64,000 nt of DNA from BS750m-G69 sp964441235 (GTDB taxonomy: Bacteria > Fidelibacterota > UBA2242), in contig CAYTUQ010000003.1 of assembly GCA_964441235.1 (NCBI GenBank), forward strand, positions 1 to 64,000, given 5' to 3'. Of the stretch, positions 27,912-37,399 are shown in pieces. Position 1 is the first letter of the stretch. Each line of letters opens with the position of its first letter. The translations under genes and the position numbers were made by a program. Under the pieces are notes generated by a model. That model saw only the letters and a list, made by a program, of their open reading frames with translations. It had not been told where the DNA came from and did not search any database.

Positions 27912-28058
27912 TTATTCGTCTTTTGGCTCTGTCGGTTCTTTGCTCTTATGGTTATGTAAATCCAGGAATCTCAGGATTATGTCTTTGAATAAGTATAGCA
28001 CTAACCCTATAAAGACGAACAGCCCAATTATTTTAAATAAAGTTTTAAACACCTTCAT
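27912..28058 (-). CDS. Small single-span membrane protein
   Basis: This 48-residue frame begins 19 bases after the stop of the TPR gene on the same strand. It reads MKVFKTLFKIIGLFVFIGLV, then LYLFKDIILRFLDLH and a charged tail NHKSKEPTEPKDE: one hydrophobic segment (about 7-23), then a cytoplasmic- or periplasmic-type hydrophilic end. No strong Shine-Dalgarno is seen, so translational coupling to the TPR gene is likely. The residue pattern looks like a real small membrane protein, but I do not recognise a family. Confidence 0.5.
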   Translation of the reverse strand: MKVFKTLFKIIGLFVFIGLVLYLFKDIILRFLDLHNHKSKEPTEPKDE

Positions 28059-28076
28059 TTTAAAGGTAATATTTTG

Positions 28077-28859
28077 CTAAAGTTTTTTTAACAGCTCTCT
28101 TGCCTCATTTTGCATAGCTTTATCTGAATCACTTTCAGCCTTCATTTTGAGGACAGTCTCAAACATCTTCTTTGCCTGATCTTCTTTATCGAGTTCGGTG
28201 TATGTTTTCCCTAACCACAGTACATGTCGTATATCATCAGGCTCAAGTTCGTGTGCTTTTAAAAAGTACTTTTCCGCTTCCTCAAATGAAGCTTTTGGTG
28301 GAGTTGCATATATTACAGCGGCAATTTGTCTTTCAATCCAGCTAAGCTCAGATAAGGCAAAATGCCAGCGACCCATGACGTGATAGTTAGCAGGTTCAGC
28401 AGGGTCCAGCTCAATTGCTTTGAGAGTATGCTCTTTTACAGCATAAGAGTTCTTTATTTTTTGTTTTGTTCCCTCAATTTCTCCTATACGACCAATGAGA
28501 ATCGCATAGTACTGGTGTCCGCCTGCAACATCAGGAGCAATCTCGACACATCTTTTGGCGTATTCGAAGCCTGGATATAAATTCTCTTTTTGAACATCTT
28601 CGTTATCCGGCTCTTGGTCTGAAAAATCAAAATATGCCCTCGCAATTTTCCAGAGAACTTCCGGATTGTCACTATCGATTTTTTCTGCCTCCCTCAATTT
28701 TAGCATAGTGCCGCTATAATCATTTGCATCATGTAGTTTTTCAGCTTCGTCGAGCAGTGTCCTTAATTTACTAGTTTGAGCAAAGACCAGAGAGAATGCG
28801 AGCAACATTAAAATTGCAGATGTTAAAAATAGAAATCTCCGTTTTGTACAATTCCTCAT
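28077..28859 (-). CDS. Exported TPR protein resembling RMDN/FAM82 repeats
   Basis: This 260-residue protein has a signal peptide (about 1-27, ending VFA before QTSKL) and TPR helices through the rest. The pattern YAKRCVEIAPDVAGGHQYYA, AILIGRIGEIEGTKQKIKNS, IKAIELDPAEPANYHVMGRW and TPPKASFEEAEKYFLKAHEL follows the bacterial/eukaryotic RMDN (regulator of microtubule dynamics) TPR arrangement. The role in bacteria is unknown; periplasmic protein-protein contact is inferred. GAGGGGGAAACT precedes the ATG. A 48-residue membrane protein gene follows. Confidence 0.8.
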   Translation of the reverse strand: MRNCTKRRFLFLTSAILMLLAFSLVFAQTSKLRTLLDEAEKLHDANDYSGTMLKLREAEKIDSDNPEVLWKIARAYFDFSDQEPDNEDVQKENLYPGFEYAKRCVEIAPDVAGGHQYYAILIGRIGEIEGTKQKIKNSYAVKEHTLKAIELDPAEPANYHVMGRWHFALSELSWIERQIAAVIYATPPKASFEEAEKYFLKAHELEPDDIRHVLWLGKTYTELDKEDQAKKMFETVLKMKAESDSDKAMQNEARELLKKL

Positions 28860-28964
28860 AGTTTCCCCCTCACTTATTAGCGTTTTGAATTCCTAATTAG
28901 TAATATTGTATCATAGTTATATTTTCCCCAGGTTCTTGCAGAGTGATGATAAGTATCAATTTTA

Positions 28965-29735
28965 TTAAAAAAATTCAACAAATGTTATTTTCAGTTCGCG
29001 TGTCAGATAATCAATACTTTTACGATTTAATAAGATATTATTGAAATCGAGCTCGAAGTGAAAGTGCTGTACTAATGTCCAGCGAATACCTGCGTTCAGA
29101 TAACCCGTTCCTTTTCCCAGAGATATTTCATTTGTTTCATTATCATTTAAAGCTGCGTCGTATTCAACCACTAAAGAAATTTCCGGATTGATATCTTTAT
29201 CTAGCCCGATAAAGAAAGAAGGATCCTTATCTCCGTCTCCATCCTCAATAGGGTTGTAATTTACACCTGCATGTATCCCGAGGTTACCTAAAAAGTGGTA
29301 GTTTTTACTGGCAACTACATAAAATCCTTTGGCTTTGGTTTCATAGCGTTTAGTAGAATCTATAAATGTTCCGAACCCCTGTGAGTTAAAACCTAAAAGC
29401 ACTGCAGGTAATTTTGTATTTTCCTCGCTAAATCTGTACTTAATTTCGACCCCGGGTTGTGCGTTCCAGATGATTTTTTGATCGCCTATAATTTGAGACC
29501 CGCCATAGGAAATACCAAACATGAACCTGCTTGAAATACCTGCTGATATTCCTGTCATAAGACCGCCGTTTTGAGAAAGCCTGACATTGACTGAGTATGC
29601 TCCACGAGGTATGATACCTGCTGTTGGTATGGTAATAAGGTCTATAGGTTGGGGATATACAGGTTGATCCTGAGCAGTGAGATTTCCAACAATAGGAAGG
29701 ATTAAAATGCTGAGTGTGATTGATAATTTTTTCAT
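28965..29735 (-). CDS. Predicted outer-membrane beta-barrel protein
   Basis: This 256-residue protein starts at the ATG at 29735, preceded by TGAGAGAAAA and followed by a signal peptide (KKLSITLSILILPIVGNLTAQ). The mature part has barrel-like alternating strands with glycine/aromatic turns: GAYSVNVRLSQNGGLMTGIS, SRFMFGISYGG, FYVVASKNYHFLGNLGIHAG, GTGYLNAGIRWTLVQHFHFE. It resembles uncharacterised barrel proteins conserved in FCB bacteria. There is no direct operon partner; the neighbouring TPR gene begins about 105 bases beyond its stop on the same strand. Confidence 0.7.
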   Translation of the reverse strand: MKKLSITLSILILPIVGNLTAQDQPVYPQPIDLITIPTAGIIPRGAYSVNVRLSQNGGLMTGISAGISSRFMFGISYGGSQIIGDQKIIWNAQPGVEIKYRFSEENTKLPAVLLGFNSQGFGTFIDSTKRYETKAKGFYVVASKNYHFLGNLGIHAGVNYNPIEDGDGDKDPSFFIGLDKDINPEISLVVEYDAALNDNETNEISLGKGTGYLNAGIRWTLVQHFHFELDFNNILLNRKSIDYLTRELKITFVEFF

Positions 29736-30002
29736 TTTTTCTCTCAAATTTTTTTGAATATACATCTCTATTTGTTGAAAATCAACAAAGTAGTGATTTT
29801 TCACAATTCAGAGTTTGGAGATGCGGATGTTTCTTGGAGTGCATAGATAGTAAAACAATTTAAAAGATTTGTTGAAAATTTAGTTGTCCTGGAAAAGCAG
29901 TTAAATAACCATATTTTTGCATATAATCTGTGACATTTCAATTTTAATATTTTTAACCATTTAGTTTGTTATTTAATCTACTATTTTTAATTTATTATTA
30001 AT

Positions 30003-30320
30003 ATGGAACTGGGGTTATCAATGTCTAAAGAATTATCAAAAGAAGAACAGGAATATCTCGATGATCTTTTAGAGCGTGAGTATGAACAAAGTAGATTAGC
30101 TGTTTTTTCTAACATTTTTTTATTGATCGGATGTATCTTTATAGTAGCGACAATGATATATCTATACCAACATTTAGTGGATAAAGCAGTGTATTGGATC
30201 GGATTACCTGGCATTCTGCTGGGAATTGTTTTAATTCTACTGTATGTTATTCTGATGAAAAGGACAAGAGAGAACAAAATCATCGTTTCGATTCTTAAGA
30301 AGCTGACGAATAGGGAATGA
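30003..30320 (+). CDS. Small two-span membrane protein
   Basis: This 105-residue protein has an acidic N-terminus (SKELSKEEQEYLDDLLEREY), two hydrophobic helices (about 34-55 and 66-88) and a basic C-terminus (MKRTRENK). An ATG at 30021 (MSKELSK) is an alternative start, with GGGG just upstream. The family was not recognised. It is followed by a compact terminator, so it is probably monocistronic. Confidence 0.6.
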   Translation: MELGLSMSKELSKEEQEYLDDLLEREYEQSRLAVFSNIFLLIGCIFIVATMIYLYQHLVDKAVYWIGLPGILLGIVLILLYVILMKRTRENKIIVSILKKLTNRE

Positions 30321-30340
30321 TTCACAAATATTCACTCGTT

Positions 30341-30365
30341 ACCCCGATTATTCGGGGTGTTTTGT
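30341..30365 (+). terminator. Terminator after small membrane protein
   Basis: Arms ACCCCGA/TCGGGGT with a TTAT loop, then GTTTTG, 20 bases after the stop. Confidence 0.7.
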
Positions 30366-30504
30366 GTCGTAGACATCCCCATGTGATAACGAAATTTCCC
30401 CAGTAACGTTGATTCTTAAATTGTGTGCATAATGTTGATATTAGAAACTTAGTTTCTTATCCAATTACATTCCGAAACACAATTTCGGGACGAGTAGAAA
30501 TAAG

Positions 30505-33219
30505 TTACTTACCTCCATATAAGTCATCCCACCACTCCGGCTGTTCTTTAAGCCATTTATCAAACCATGCCATTATAGATTTTGTCCATTGGCTGCGTTT
30601 GTTGTAATCAAGGATGAAGTGATTCTCCCCATCAAACTGGATAAGTTCAACTTCTCTACCAAGTAGTTTGAGTGCAGTATAGAGTTGGATACTTTCGCCG
30701 GGCGGAACATTCGTATCTGCCATACCGTGAGTTAGCAAAATTGGTGTATTGATCTTATCAGCATTAAAGAGTGCGCTTTGATTGATAAAATACTCCTTTT
30801 TATTCCAGGGAAAACTATTTGCATTTGCAACAGCACCATATTCATAGCCCCAATATCCTTCTCCCCAATAACTTGCAATCGAGCTTATACCTGCATGAGA
30901 TACAGCCGCAGAGAATATATCCGTCTTAGTTAATAACAATTCCGTTGTAAATCCGCCGTAAGATGCTCCGATGCAACCTACGTGACTTTTGTCAATGAAT
31001 GGGTGTGCCGCAAGGAACTTTTTAGTTCCATCAATGATCTCATTCACTACAATAGTTCCCCACTCATTCACATGTAGCGCTGAAAATTCCTGCCCAAAGC
31101 CGGTTGCACCACTGGGCTGCATCACGTAAACGACATAACCCTGAGCTGAGTAGAGATTCTTGGGATAGCGTCCATCGAAATCGCGTGTGACAGGGCTTGT
31201 ACCTCCATAGTAGTAGACAATGCATGGATACTTTTTCTTTGGATCAAAATTGGGTGGGTAGTAGATACAACCCTCAATCTCAAAATTGCGTTCATTCTTG
31301 AATGTCCACCGCTCAATTTTACTTAAAACAACGTCTTTATAATCTTTCTTGCCGGGATCAACCAGAAGGCGGGATCGTTTCTTTTTCAAATCCATAATAT
31401 AGGCTTTATAAGGTACCGCAGCGCTTGAACCGTAATAAATGGCAACGGCTTTGTTATTTGCAATATCCAGACGACGCATTACTTCGACTTCGCTTTTAAT
31501 TAAATTGAATCGTTTTTTCTTAAGATCATACCTATAGAGATTGCCGTAGGATCGATCAGTAACTCGAAAATAGACAGCGTTTTCTGTTTTGCTCCAGACA
31601 GCCTGATTAATTTGTGGATCGAAATCTCGTGTAATTGGTTCAATGCTTCCGGTTTTGAAATCGTAAATATATGCCTGTGTATCGTAATCATTTGGAATTG
31701 TTCCTTTCCCGAAGGTCACGGAGGTCACAACGGACTCCTTTGGAGACTCCTTTGGAGGATCCTTTCGGACAGGAACATTCACCCCAATATCACCAAACAT
31801 GCTTGGAGCGCCAATTACGAGCAGCTTTTTCCCGTCTGGCGACCATTGTACGTATCCACCCCATTTACTTGTCCAGAGTGAATCCAATTTCAAGGTAGCA
31901 AGATTGAGAATATAGAACTGAGTTTTTGAAAATGGTCTCTCTCCATAATTCGAGAACAGGCGGCTAAATATGATTTTTTTACAATCGGGACTTACTGAAT
32001 TTAGATCAGTAGAAATTTCTCCTGCTGTTAAACGCCGTCTGGTTCCTTGTAGTACATTCACTATATACAAAAAGTTTCTGTTTCTCAAATATGGCTGTCT
32101 GTCTTCCATGCCTTTCAAACGATGTACTCCGTTTTTGTCCTCAGGGGCTTTTTCCGTTACACTGTAAACTATGAATGAACCATCAGGCGCCCAGGAATAA
32201 CCACCAAAATCCTTGATGTTTTCCAGCAGCGCTGTGGTAGTACCCTTATCAAGATCAACGATCCATATTGTATACTCTTTTTCCTTATTACTTGTATAGG
32301 AGAATTTTCTGCCAACAGGTGCCCATTTAATATTTGAGATACTCATACCGCCGCGATATGTTTGTATCAAACTGCTATCAGAAACTTTTCGCAATTCAAG
32401 CCATGATTCTTTATCATTACCAGGTGAAGTATAGCGAGTCATAATAATGGCAACAATATCCCCATCTGGCGAAATAGAAATATTTGAGATCACAGGTGTG
32501 TACAAAAGATGTTTTATATTCATAATGTGCTCTGGTGAAGTACCGATTTGAAGGGCATCTTTTGGGAAGTCTTCGCTCAATTTCAGAGTAGCGCTAATAT
32601 TCCAGGTCGTTTTGTTTTCCGGATCACGCAGTGATTTGATGAGGAGAATATGTTTCCCTGTTTCCAATTTAATCTCCTGGGAAAAGTTACTTTGTTTATC
32701 TGGATTATCATTTTCTTTGAGTGTGTCAGAGGTTGTTTTGGAATTGAGCAACTCACCATCAAGATAAACCTGGAATAGGTGTGCTCCGCTAATTTCCAGA
32801 TTAGCCTTTGACCAGCGATTCATATTTATATAACTTACCAGATAGTTGATTTCAGGAATAATTTCAACTCCACTTAAGAAAGTAAAAGTATTGCTCGAGT
32901 CTGCCTCCACTTTTTTCCATTGGAGGTCTAATTTGGGTCTCCATCCAAATTTTTCTCCTTCTTCTAGCCACAAATTTTTGATCTTAGTCTGATCGAATTT
33001 GAGGAGTTCTTCGAGATTGAATTTCTTGCCTTCTATATTTTTATCTCCATTGAATACAGGCAAAGGCTGCGGTATTGTGCCTGTAAATAACCAGGACGAA
33101 ATAGGGATTTCCTGCTTCTGTTCTGCATTATCCTTAGTATGACCTATGTTAACATAAGAGCAAACTAATAATAAAATGAGTGTATGTCTGAATATGCTAC
33201 GTGAAAATATTGCTTTCAT
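30505..33219 (-). CDS. Exported S9 family serine peptidase with in-frame repeat insertion
   Basis: This 904-residue prolyl-oligopeptidase-family enzyme starts at the ATG at 33219 (TGGAGG upstream). The signal peptide ends near residue 28. A beta-sandwich-like region (about 30-230) precedes a propeller (about 240-620; SPDGDIVAII, WAPDGSFIVY, WSPDGKKLLV). The alpha/beta hydrolase domain has GASYGG (Ser753), GMADTN (Asp835) and GENHF (His867). It likely cleaves peptides in the periplasm. Residues about 485-505 (RKDPPKESPKES, then VVTSVTFGK) are encoded by a 63-bp array of minihairpins in a propeller loop and look like an in-frame insertion. Confidence 0.9.
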   Translation of the reverse strand: MKAIFSRSIFRHTLILLLVCSYVNIGHTKDNAEQKQEIPISSWLFTGTIPQPLPVFNGDKNIEGKKFNLEELLKFDQTKIKNLWLEEGEKFGWRPKLDLQWKKVEADSSNTFTFLSGVEIIPEINYLVSYINMNRWSKANLEISGAHLFQVYLDGELLNSKTTSDTLKENDNPDKQSNFSQEIKLETGKHILLIKSLRDPENKTTWNISATLKLSEDFPKDALQIGTSPEHIMNIKHLLYTPVISNISISPDGDIVAIIMTRYTSPGNDKESWLELRKVSDSSLIQTYRGGMSISNIKWAPVGRKFSYTSNKEKEYTIWIVDLDKGTTTALLENIKDFGGYSWAPDGSFIVYSVTEKAPEDKNGVHRLKGMEDRQPYLRNRNFLYIVNVLQGTRRRLTAGEISTDLNSVSPDCKKIIFSRLFSNYGERPFSKTQFYILNLATLKLDSLWTSKWGGYVQWSPDGKKLLVIGAPSMFGDIGVNVPVRKDPPKESPKESVVTSVTFGKGTIPNDYDTQAYIYDFKTGSIEPITRDFDPQINQAVWSKTENAVYFRVTDRSYGNLYRYDLKKKRFNLIKSEVEVMRRLDIANNKAVAIYYGSSAAVPYKAYIMDLKKKRSRLLVDPGKKDYKDVVLSKIERWTFKNERNFEIEGCIYYPPNFDPKKKYPCIVYYYGGTSPVTRDFDGRYPKNLYSAQGYVVYVMQPSGATGFGQEFSALHVNEWGTIVVNEIIDGTKKFLAAHPFIDKSHVGCIGASYGGFTTELLLTKTDIFSAAVSHAGISSIASYWGEGYWGYEYGAVANANSFPWNKKEYFINQSALFNADKINTPILLTHGMADTNVPPGESIQLYTALKLLGREVELIQFDGENHFILDYNKRSQWTKSIMAWFDKWLKEQPEWWDDLYGGK
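31705..31767. repeat. Double-hairpin array translated inside the S9 peptidase
   Basis: Contains CTCC-TTT-GGAG twice, TCC-TTTC-GGA, and GAAGGTCAC / GGAGGTCAC pieces seen in other arrays. The 63 bases keep the frame and encode a 21-residue hydrophilic stretch. Confidence 0.75.
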
Positions 33220-33278
33220 TTTTCCTCCAGATTTAGTTTGAGAGAATTCATTATATTGGCTATTAACATACATTAAAT

Positions 33279-33386
33279 TTAACCCTACTACGTAACTTAA
33301 TCAAATTGATTCAACTTATTGTGGTTAATCAAAGATAGAGGTACTACATTTGGAGGTAAAATCCATAAATGACGTTATAGGGTTAA
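33279..33386. mobile_element. TTAACCCTA miniature inverted-repeat element, copy 1
   Basis: A 108-bp element with ends TTAACCCTACTACGTAAC and, inverted, TTAACCCTATAACGTCAT. It shares ends and the internal TACTACATTTGG with the element at 44832-45030. It sits between the divergent S9 peptidase gene and a membrane protein gene. Confidence 0.75.
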
Positions 33387-33508
33387 TAAAAAAACCTTGC
33401 TTCCAATAATATGAAGAAGATTTGTACAGGGAATATCTTGCTAAAAAATGTTTACCATTTAAAATTCATTATTGATACATTATTGCATTGATAAAAGAGG
33501 AGGAAAAA

Positions 33509-33997
33509 GTGAAAAAGCGAATTAGCAAAAGAGTTACAACAGGTATTACGCTTATTGTGTTAGGTGTGATTTTATTCGCCTTGCAATTTGCTGAGGGATA
33601 CAGTAATGCATGGATGTTTTTCTTATTAGGTGCTGCATTTCTTGTAGCTTACTTTTATAAGAGGAAATACGGTTTTTTAATTCCAGGCTGCTTGTTATTT
33701 GGGCTTGGACTGGGTACGGTTTTTAGAAGTTCTGGTAATCTTGAGTCAATTGGACTTGGTATTGGTTTCATAGCAATTTATGTAATTGCTTATCTATATG
33801 AGAAAAAATCTCATTGGTGGCCTTTGATCCCAGGAGTTATACTAATTTTTACGAGTATTGGGAAAGGAAGCAATGCTTTTTCTAAGGGCTGGCCACTAAT
33901 TGTTGTACTTATCGGTATTTTTATTATTATTCATGGAGTGAAGGTAAATAAAATAAGTGAATCCGACGAGCAGTTAGAATCAGAGAAAAAATCGTAG
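33509..33997 (+). CDS. Multi-span membrane protein
   Basis: This 162-residue protein starts at GTG 33509, five bases after GAGGAGG; an upstream TTG would include that site in the frame. About five hydrophobic segments follow (ITLIVLGVILFALQFA, WMFFLLGAAFLVAYF, FLIPGCLLFGLGLG, LGIGFIAIYVIAYL, WPLIVVLIGIFIIIHGV). The repeated W-P-L-I-x-G/V pattern resembles LiaF-type or DUF5668 transmembrane domains, often in envelope-stress or cell-wall-active antibiotic response proteins. Function here is not established. A short charged tail ends it. Confidence 0.7.
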   Translation: MKKRISKRVTTGITLIVLGVILFALQFAEGYSNAWMFFLLGAAFLVAYFYKRKYGFLIPGCLLFGLGLGTVFRSSGNLESIGLGIGFIAIYVIAYLYEKKSHWWPLIPGVILIFTSIGKGSNAFSKGWPLIVVLIGIFIIIHGVKVNKISESDEQLESEKKS

Positions 33998-34479
33998 GTA
34001 AATGTCCCGAATTATTCGCCTAACTTGGGCAAGCCCCGTAGAATAACAATCTTAGAAATGATCGTTCACCAGTAGAAATAGTATTATTCAACGGGGCAAG
34101 CCAGAACCAAAAAGGTTAAAAAAAGAAATTTCAAATTTCAAATACTAAATACTAATTTTCCCGATACAGTCATTCTTCCTTATCCTAAAGGGATCTCCAT
34201 GAGATGGGGCAGGCAAACAAATTTTCTCGAAGAGACTCTCCAAAGGAGTCCTATGTGACCTACGGAGCAAATCTCAATATCTAATGTTCTGAGCCAATTG
34301 GTATAAAGCAAAAGCCGAAAGCGTCTCTGAAAAAATTTGATATTTACAATTTACAATCTGATATTTGATATAAACGTTATGTTGAAACATGCTTTTTACC
34401 ATCGAGAACTCCAAATTTACTTTACAAAAAAAACAAGAATTTGAGAATTAAGTGCCTATTGTAATTTTTTGTTTCTCCA
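33998..34479. repeat. Gene-free repeat region with double-hairpin units
   Basis: An exact 22-bp unit lies at 34183-34204 (TCCT/GGGA loop AAA; TCTC/GAGA loop CAT). A second cluster is at 34225-34267 (TCTC/GAGA loop GAA; CTCC/GGAG loop AAA; then a GTGACCTACGGAG piece found in other arrays). AAATTTC heptamer repeats lie near 34130-34150. No coding frame is credible. Confidence 0.7.
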
Positions 34480-36024
34480 TTAAAGCCATAGCTGCCTATC
34501 GAGACTCCTGTACTGAATAGCTTCACTTAGATGTTCGGGTCGTATATTCTCTATACCGGCAAGATCTGCTATTGTTCTGGATACTTTTAAAATTCTGTCA
34601 TAAGCCCTTGCGCTCAGCCCGAGTTTGGTAATTGCAGTTCTAAGAAGAGTTTCCCCTGCTTCATCAATCTGGCAATATTTTTTTATCAGCTTGGTTTCCA
34701 TGTGTGCATTGGCATAAACTCCCTTGAGTTTCTTAAACCGCTCTGTTTGAATTTCTCTTGCCTTTTGAACGCGCTCGCGAATGGACCTGGAAGTCTCACC
34801 TGGAGATTTACTTGCAAGATCAGAGAATCTGACAGCAGGAACTTCAATATGAATATCGATTCTATCAAGCAGCGGACCTGAAATTCGTGACATATATTTT
34901 TGTATCTGAGATTGCGAACAGGTACACTCATTATTAGGGTCGGTAGCATATCCGCAAGGACATGGATTCATTGCCGCTACGAGCATAAATGAAGCTGGAT
35001 ATGTGAGTGACATCTGGGCTCGTGAAATTGTAACAGTTCCATCTTCAAGAGGTTGGCGTAAAACTTCCAGAACATTCTTTTTGAATTCAGGAAATTCATC
35101 AAGAAAGAGAACCCCATGATTGCTTAAACTAACTTCTCCAGGTCGGGGAATTTTTCCTCCACCGACGAGTGCAGCATCAGAAATTGTATGATGAGGCGAC
35201 CTGAATGGTCGTGTAGCAATAATTCCCTGACCGGAAGGGATAAAGCCGGCAACAGAGTGGATCTTTGTTGTTTCAAGTGCTTCTTCGAGAGTAAGATTCG
35301 GTAAAATCGATGGAAACCGTTTGGCAAGCATTGTCTTTCCAGAACCGGGAGGTCCTATCATAATCAGATTATGTCCGCCAGCCGCTGCTACCTCGAGTGA
35401 CCGCTTTACATTTTCCTGTCCTTTTACATCAGAGAAATCTAATTGGTAATGGCGGTGCTCTTCAAAAAGAGCCTGGACATCAACATGAAATGGTTCTGGT
35501 GAATAATTACCATTTAAGAAATCTATTGTTTCGCGAAGTGATTTCACTCCAATGATTGAGAGTTCACCGGTTATCGCAGCTTCTCTGGCATTTTCAACAG
35601 GAAGAATTATTCCCTTTATCCCAGAATCTCTAACAGAAACGGAAATTGGCAGTACGCCTTTAATACCTCGTAATGATCCATCGAGGGAGAGCTCTCCCAG
35701 CATAATGTAATCTTTCAATTTGTCTTTTGGGACAAGATTGGCTGCACATAAAATCCCGATAGCAATGGGCAAATCAAAAGCGCTTCCCTCTTTTCTGATA
35801 TCTGCAGGAGCAAGATTCACAACAATTTTATTGCTTGGGATATAATAACCCATATTCTTTACCGCTGCCAAAACCCGCTCTTTGCTTTCACGTACAGCCC
35901 CTTCGGGTAATCCGACAGTTATAAAACGTGGAAGCTCTGCACGGCTTAAATTGCATTCAACATTAACAATATAAGCGTCAATTCCCAATACAGCAGCGCT
36001 TTTAACAAGTGAAAATTTTGACAT
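34480..36024 (-). CDS. comM: ComM/YifB Mg-chelatase-like AAA+ ATPase
   Basis: This 514-residue protein has the full ComM layout: an N-terminal Lon-protease-like domain (about 20-170, ALGIDAYIVNVE-type start, GLPEGAVRESKERV), a Walker A GPPGSGKTMLAKR (about 216-228), a Mg-chelatase AAA+ core with FRSPHHTISDAALVGGG and LFLDEFPEF, a four-cysteine knuckle (CPCGYATDPNNECTC) and a C-terminal helical domain. ComM is a hexameric helicase that promotes branch migration during natural transformation in Gammaproteobacteria; many bacteria carry it. It stands alone here with a weak ribosome site. Confidence 0.93.
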   Translation of the reverse strand: MSKFSLVKSAAVLGIDAYIVNVECNLSRAELPRFITVGLPEGAVRESKERVLAAVKNMGYYIPSNKIVVNLAPADIRKEGSAFDLPIAIGILCAANLVPKDKLKDYIMLGELSLDGSLRGIKGVLPISVSVRDSGIKGIILPVENAREAAITGELSIIGVKSLRETIDFLNGNYSPEPFHVDVQALFEEHRHYQLDFSDVKGQENVKRSLEVAAAGGHNLIMIGPPGSGKTMLAKRFPSILPNLTLEEALETTKIHSVAGFIPSGQGIIATRPFRSPHHTISDAALVGGGKIPRPGEVSLSNHGVLFLDEFPEFKKNVLEVLRQPLEDGTVTISRAQMSLTYPASFMLVAAMNPCPCGYATDPNNECTCSQSQIQKYMSRISGPLLDRIDIHIEVPAVRFSDLASKSPGETSRSIRERVQKAREIQTERFKKLKGVYANAHMETKLIKKYCQIDEAGETLLRTAITKLGLSARAYDRILKVSRTIADLAGIENIRPEHLSEAIQYRSLDRQLWL

Positions 36025-36240
36025 GCAATTACCTATAGTTTACATACTCGAAAATTTTGCTTCATTCGCTAAAAATTTAATAGAGTGTAAGTTTTATTAC
36101 AATGTTAAAATAGAAATAAAAGATTTGTTGGAAAAACAATAGCCTCATTAGTTGTTCCATTTACCCGAAATAATTTTAATTATTGAAACACTAAAAAAAT
36201 CTGTGGTTTGTTATTTCTCAGTCTAAAGTTGTAAGAAGAT

Positions 36241-37314
36241 CTACTTTATGTCATCTTTAAATGTACTCGATTCAAATTGAGATATCTCATCAGATATTTT
36301 TCCACAAATATTATCACGGTATGATTTTGCTGCTAATTTAATCGCATTCGTAATTGCTTTTGCTTTTGATCGTCCATGTGCTTTGATAACAACGTTCTGA
36401 AATCCTAATAAAGGAGCTCCTCCGTATTCTGAATAATCGGTGAGCTGCTTCAAGGTTCTAATACCACCGGATAGAGCAATCAGTCCTAATCTCCATATAA
36501 ACCTATGTTTAAATGCGTACCTTCCAAGGTGGGAAAGTGCTTCAGCAATTCCTTCCACAGTTTTCATAACTATATTCCCAACATACCCCTCGGTTACAAC
36601 GACGTCTGCCAGGCCTTTCATTACATCATTACCCTCAATATTACCTATGAAATTTACATTCGGAAGTTTATCAAGTATCTTATAAACTCGTGAAAGCATA
36701 TCTCCGCCTTTATAAGATTCTTTACCAATATTTAGTAGAGCAATCGTAGGATCAGGAATACCTTTTATATCAGAAGTATAAATCATTCCCATCAAAGCGA
36801 ATTGGACCATATCTTCGGTAGTACAATGTATATTAGCTCCTACATCTAATAGTAGGGCAAAATGGTCATTTCTTCCTTGTGCATTATGAGTGGGGTAAAC
36901 CGTAGCTATTGCCGTTTTACGTACACCAGCTATTCGAGGAATATATCGTGAAGCTGATAAAACGTATGCCCCTGTATTTCCCGCTGATACTAATCCTTGA
37001 GCAGTGCCTTCTCTGCAGAGTTTGGCAGCTAAATTCATTGAGGCTTTAGGTTTCTTTCTTAGTACCTGTTGAGGAATATCTTCATTGGTTATAAATTCGT
37101 CAGTATGGACAATTTCTATCTGATTAGCGTTATACTCTGTCTCGCTCAATACATCAAGTATGCGCTTTTCATCTCCTACGAGTATAACATGAGCAGTTGA
37201 TTCCAATGTGGATTGAGCTGCTCCCAGTACAGGTTCTGTTGGTGCCAAATCTCCACCCATAGCATCTACCGCAATAACAGTTATTGGTAAATTTTCATCA
37301 AATGAGTTATTCAT
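36241..37314 (-). CDS. plsX: Phosphate acyltransferase PlsX
   Basis: This 357-residue enzyme converts acyl-ACP and phosphate to acyl-phosphate, the first step of PlsX/PlsY phospholipid synthesis. Signature elements are VIAVDAMGGDLAP at the N-terminus, GLVSAGNTGAYVLSA, LLLDVGANIHCT, GNIEGNDVMKGLADVVVTEG, GYVGNIVMKTVEG and GGAPLLGF. It is cytoplasmic or membrane-peripheral. The gene lies 85 bases downstream of etfA on the same strand; the usual rpmF/fabH neighbours are absent. Confidence 0.96.
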   Translation of the reverse strand: MNNSFDENLPITVIAVDAMGGDLAPTEPVLGAAQSTLESTAHVILVGDEKRILDVLSETEYNANQIEIVHTDEFITNEDIPQQVLRKKPKASMNLAAKLCREGTAQGLVSAGNTGAYVLSASRYIPRIAGVRKTAIATVYPTHNAQGRNDHFALLLDVGANIHCTTEDMVQFALMGMIYTSDIKGIPDPTIALLNIGKESYKGGDMLSRVYKILDKLPNVNFIGNIEGNDVMKGLADVVVTEGYVGNIVMKTVEGIAEALSHLGRYAFKHRFIWRLGLIALSGGIRTLKQLTDYSEYGGAPLLGFQNVVIKAHGRSKAKAITNAIKLAAKSYRDNICGKISDEISQFESSTFKDDIK

Positions 37315-37399
37315 AATGCACCGTTTAATGTGAAAGTTATTTTTTTATTAACCTGAGTTTTTCCAGAGCTGGTTATGTTAATTAAAATAGCGGTACAAT

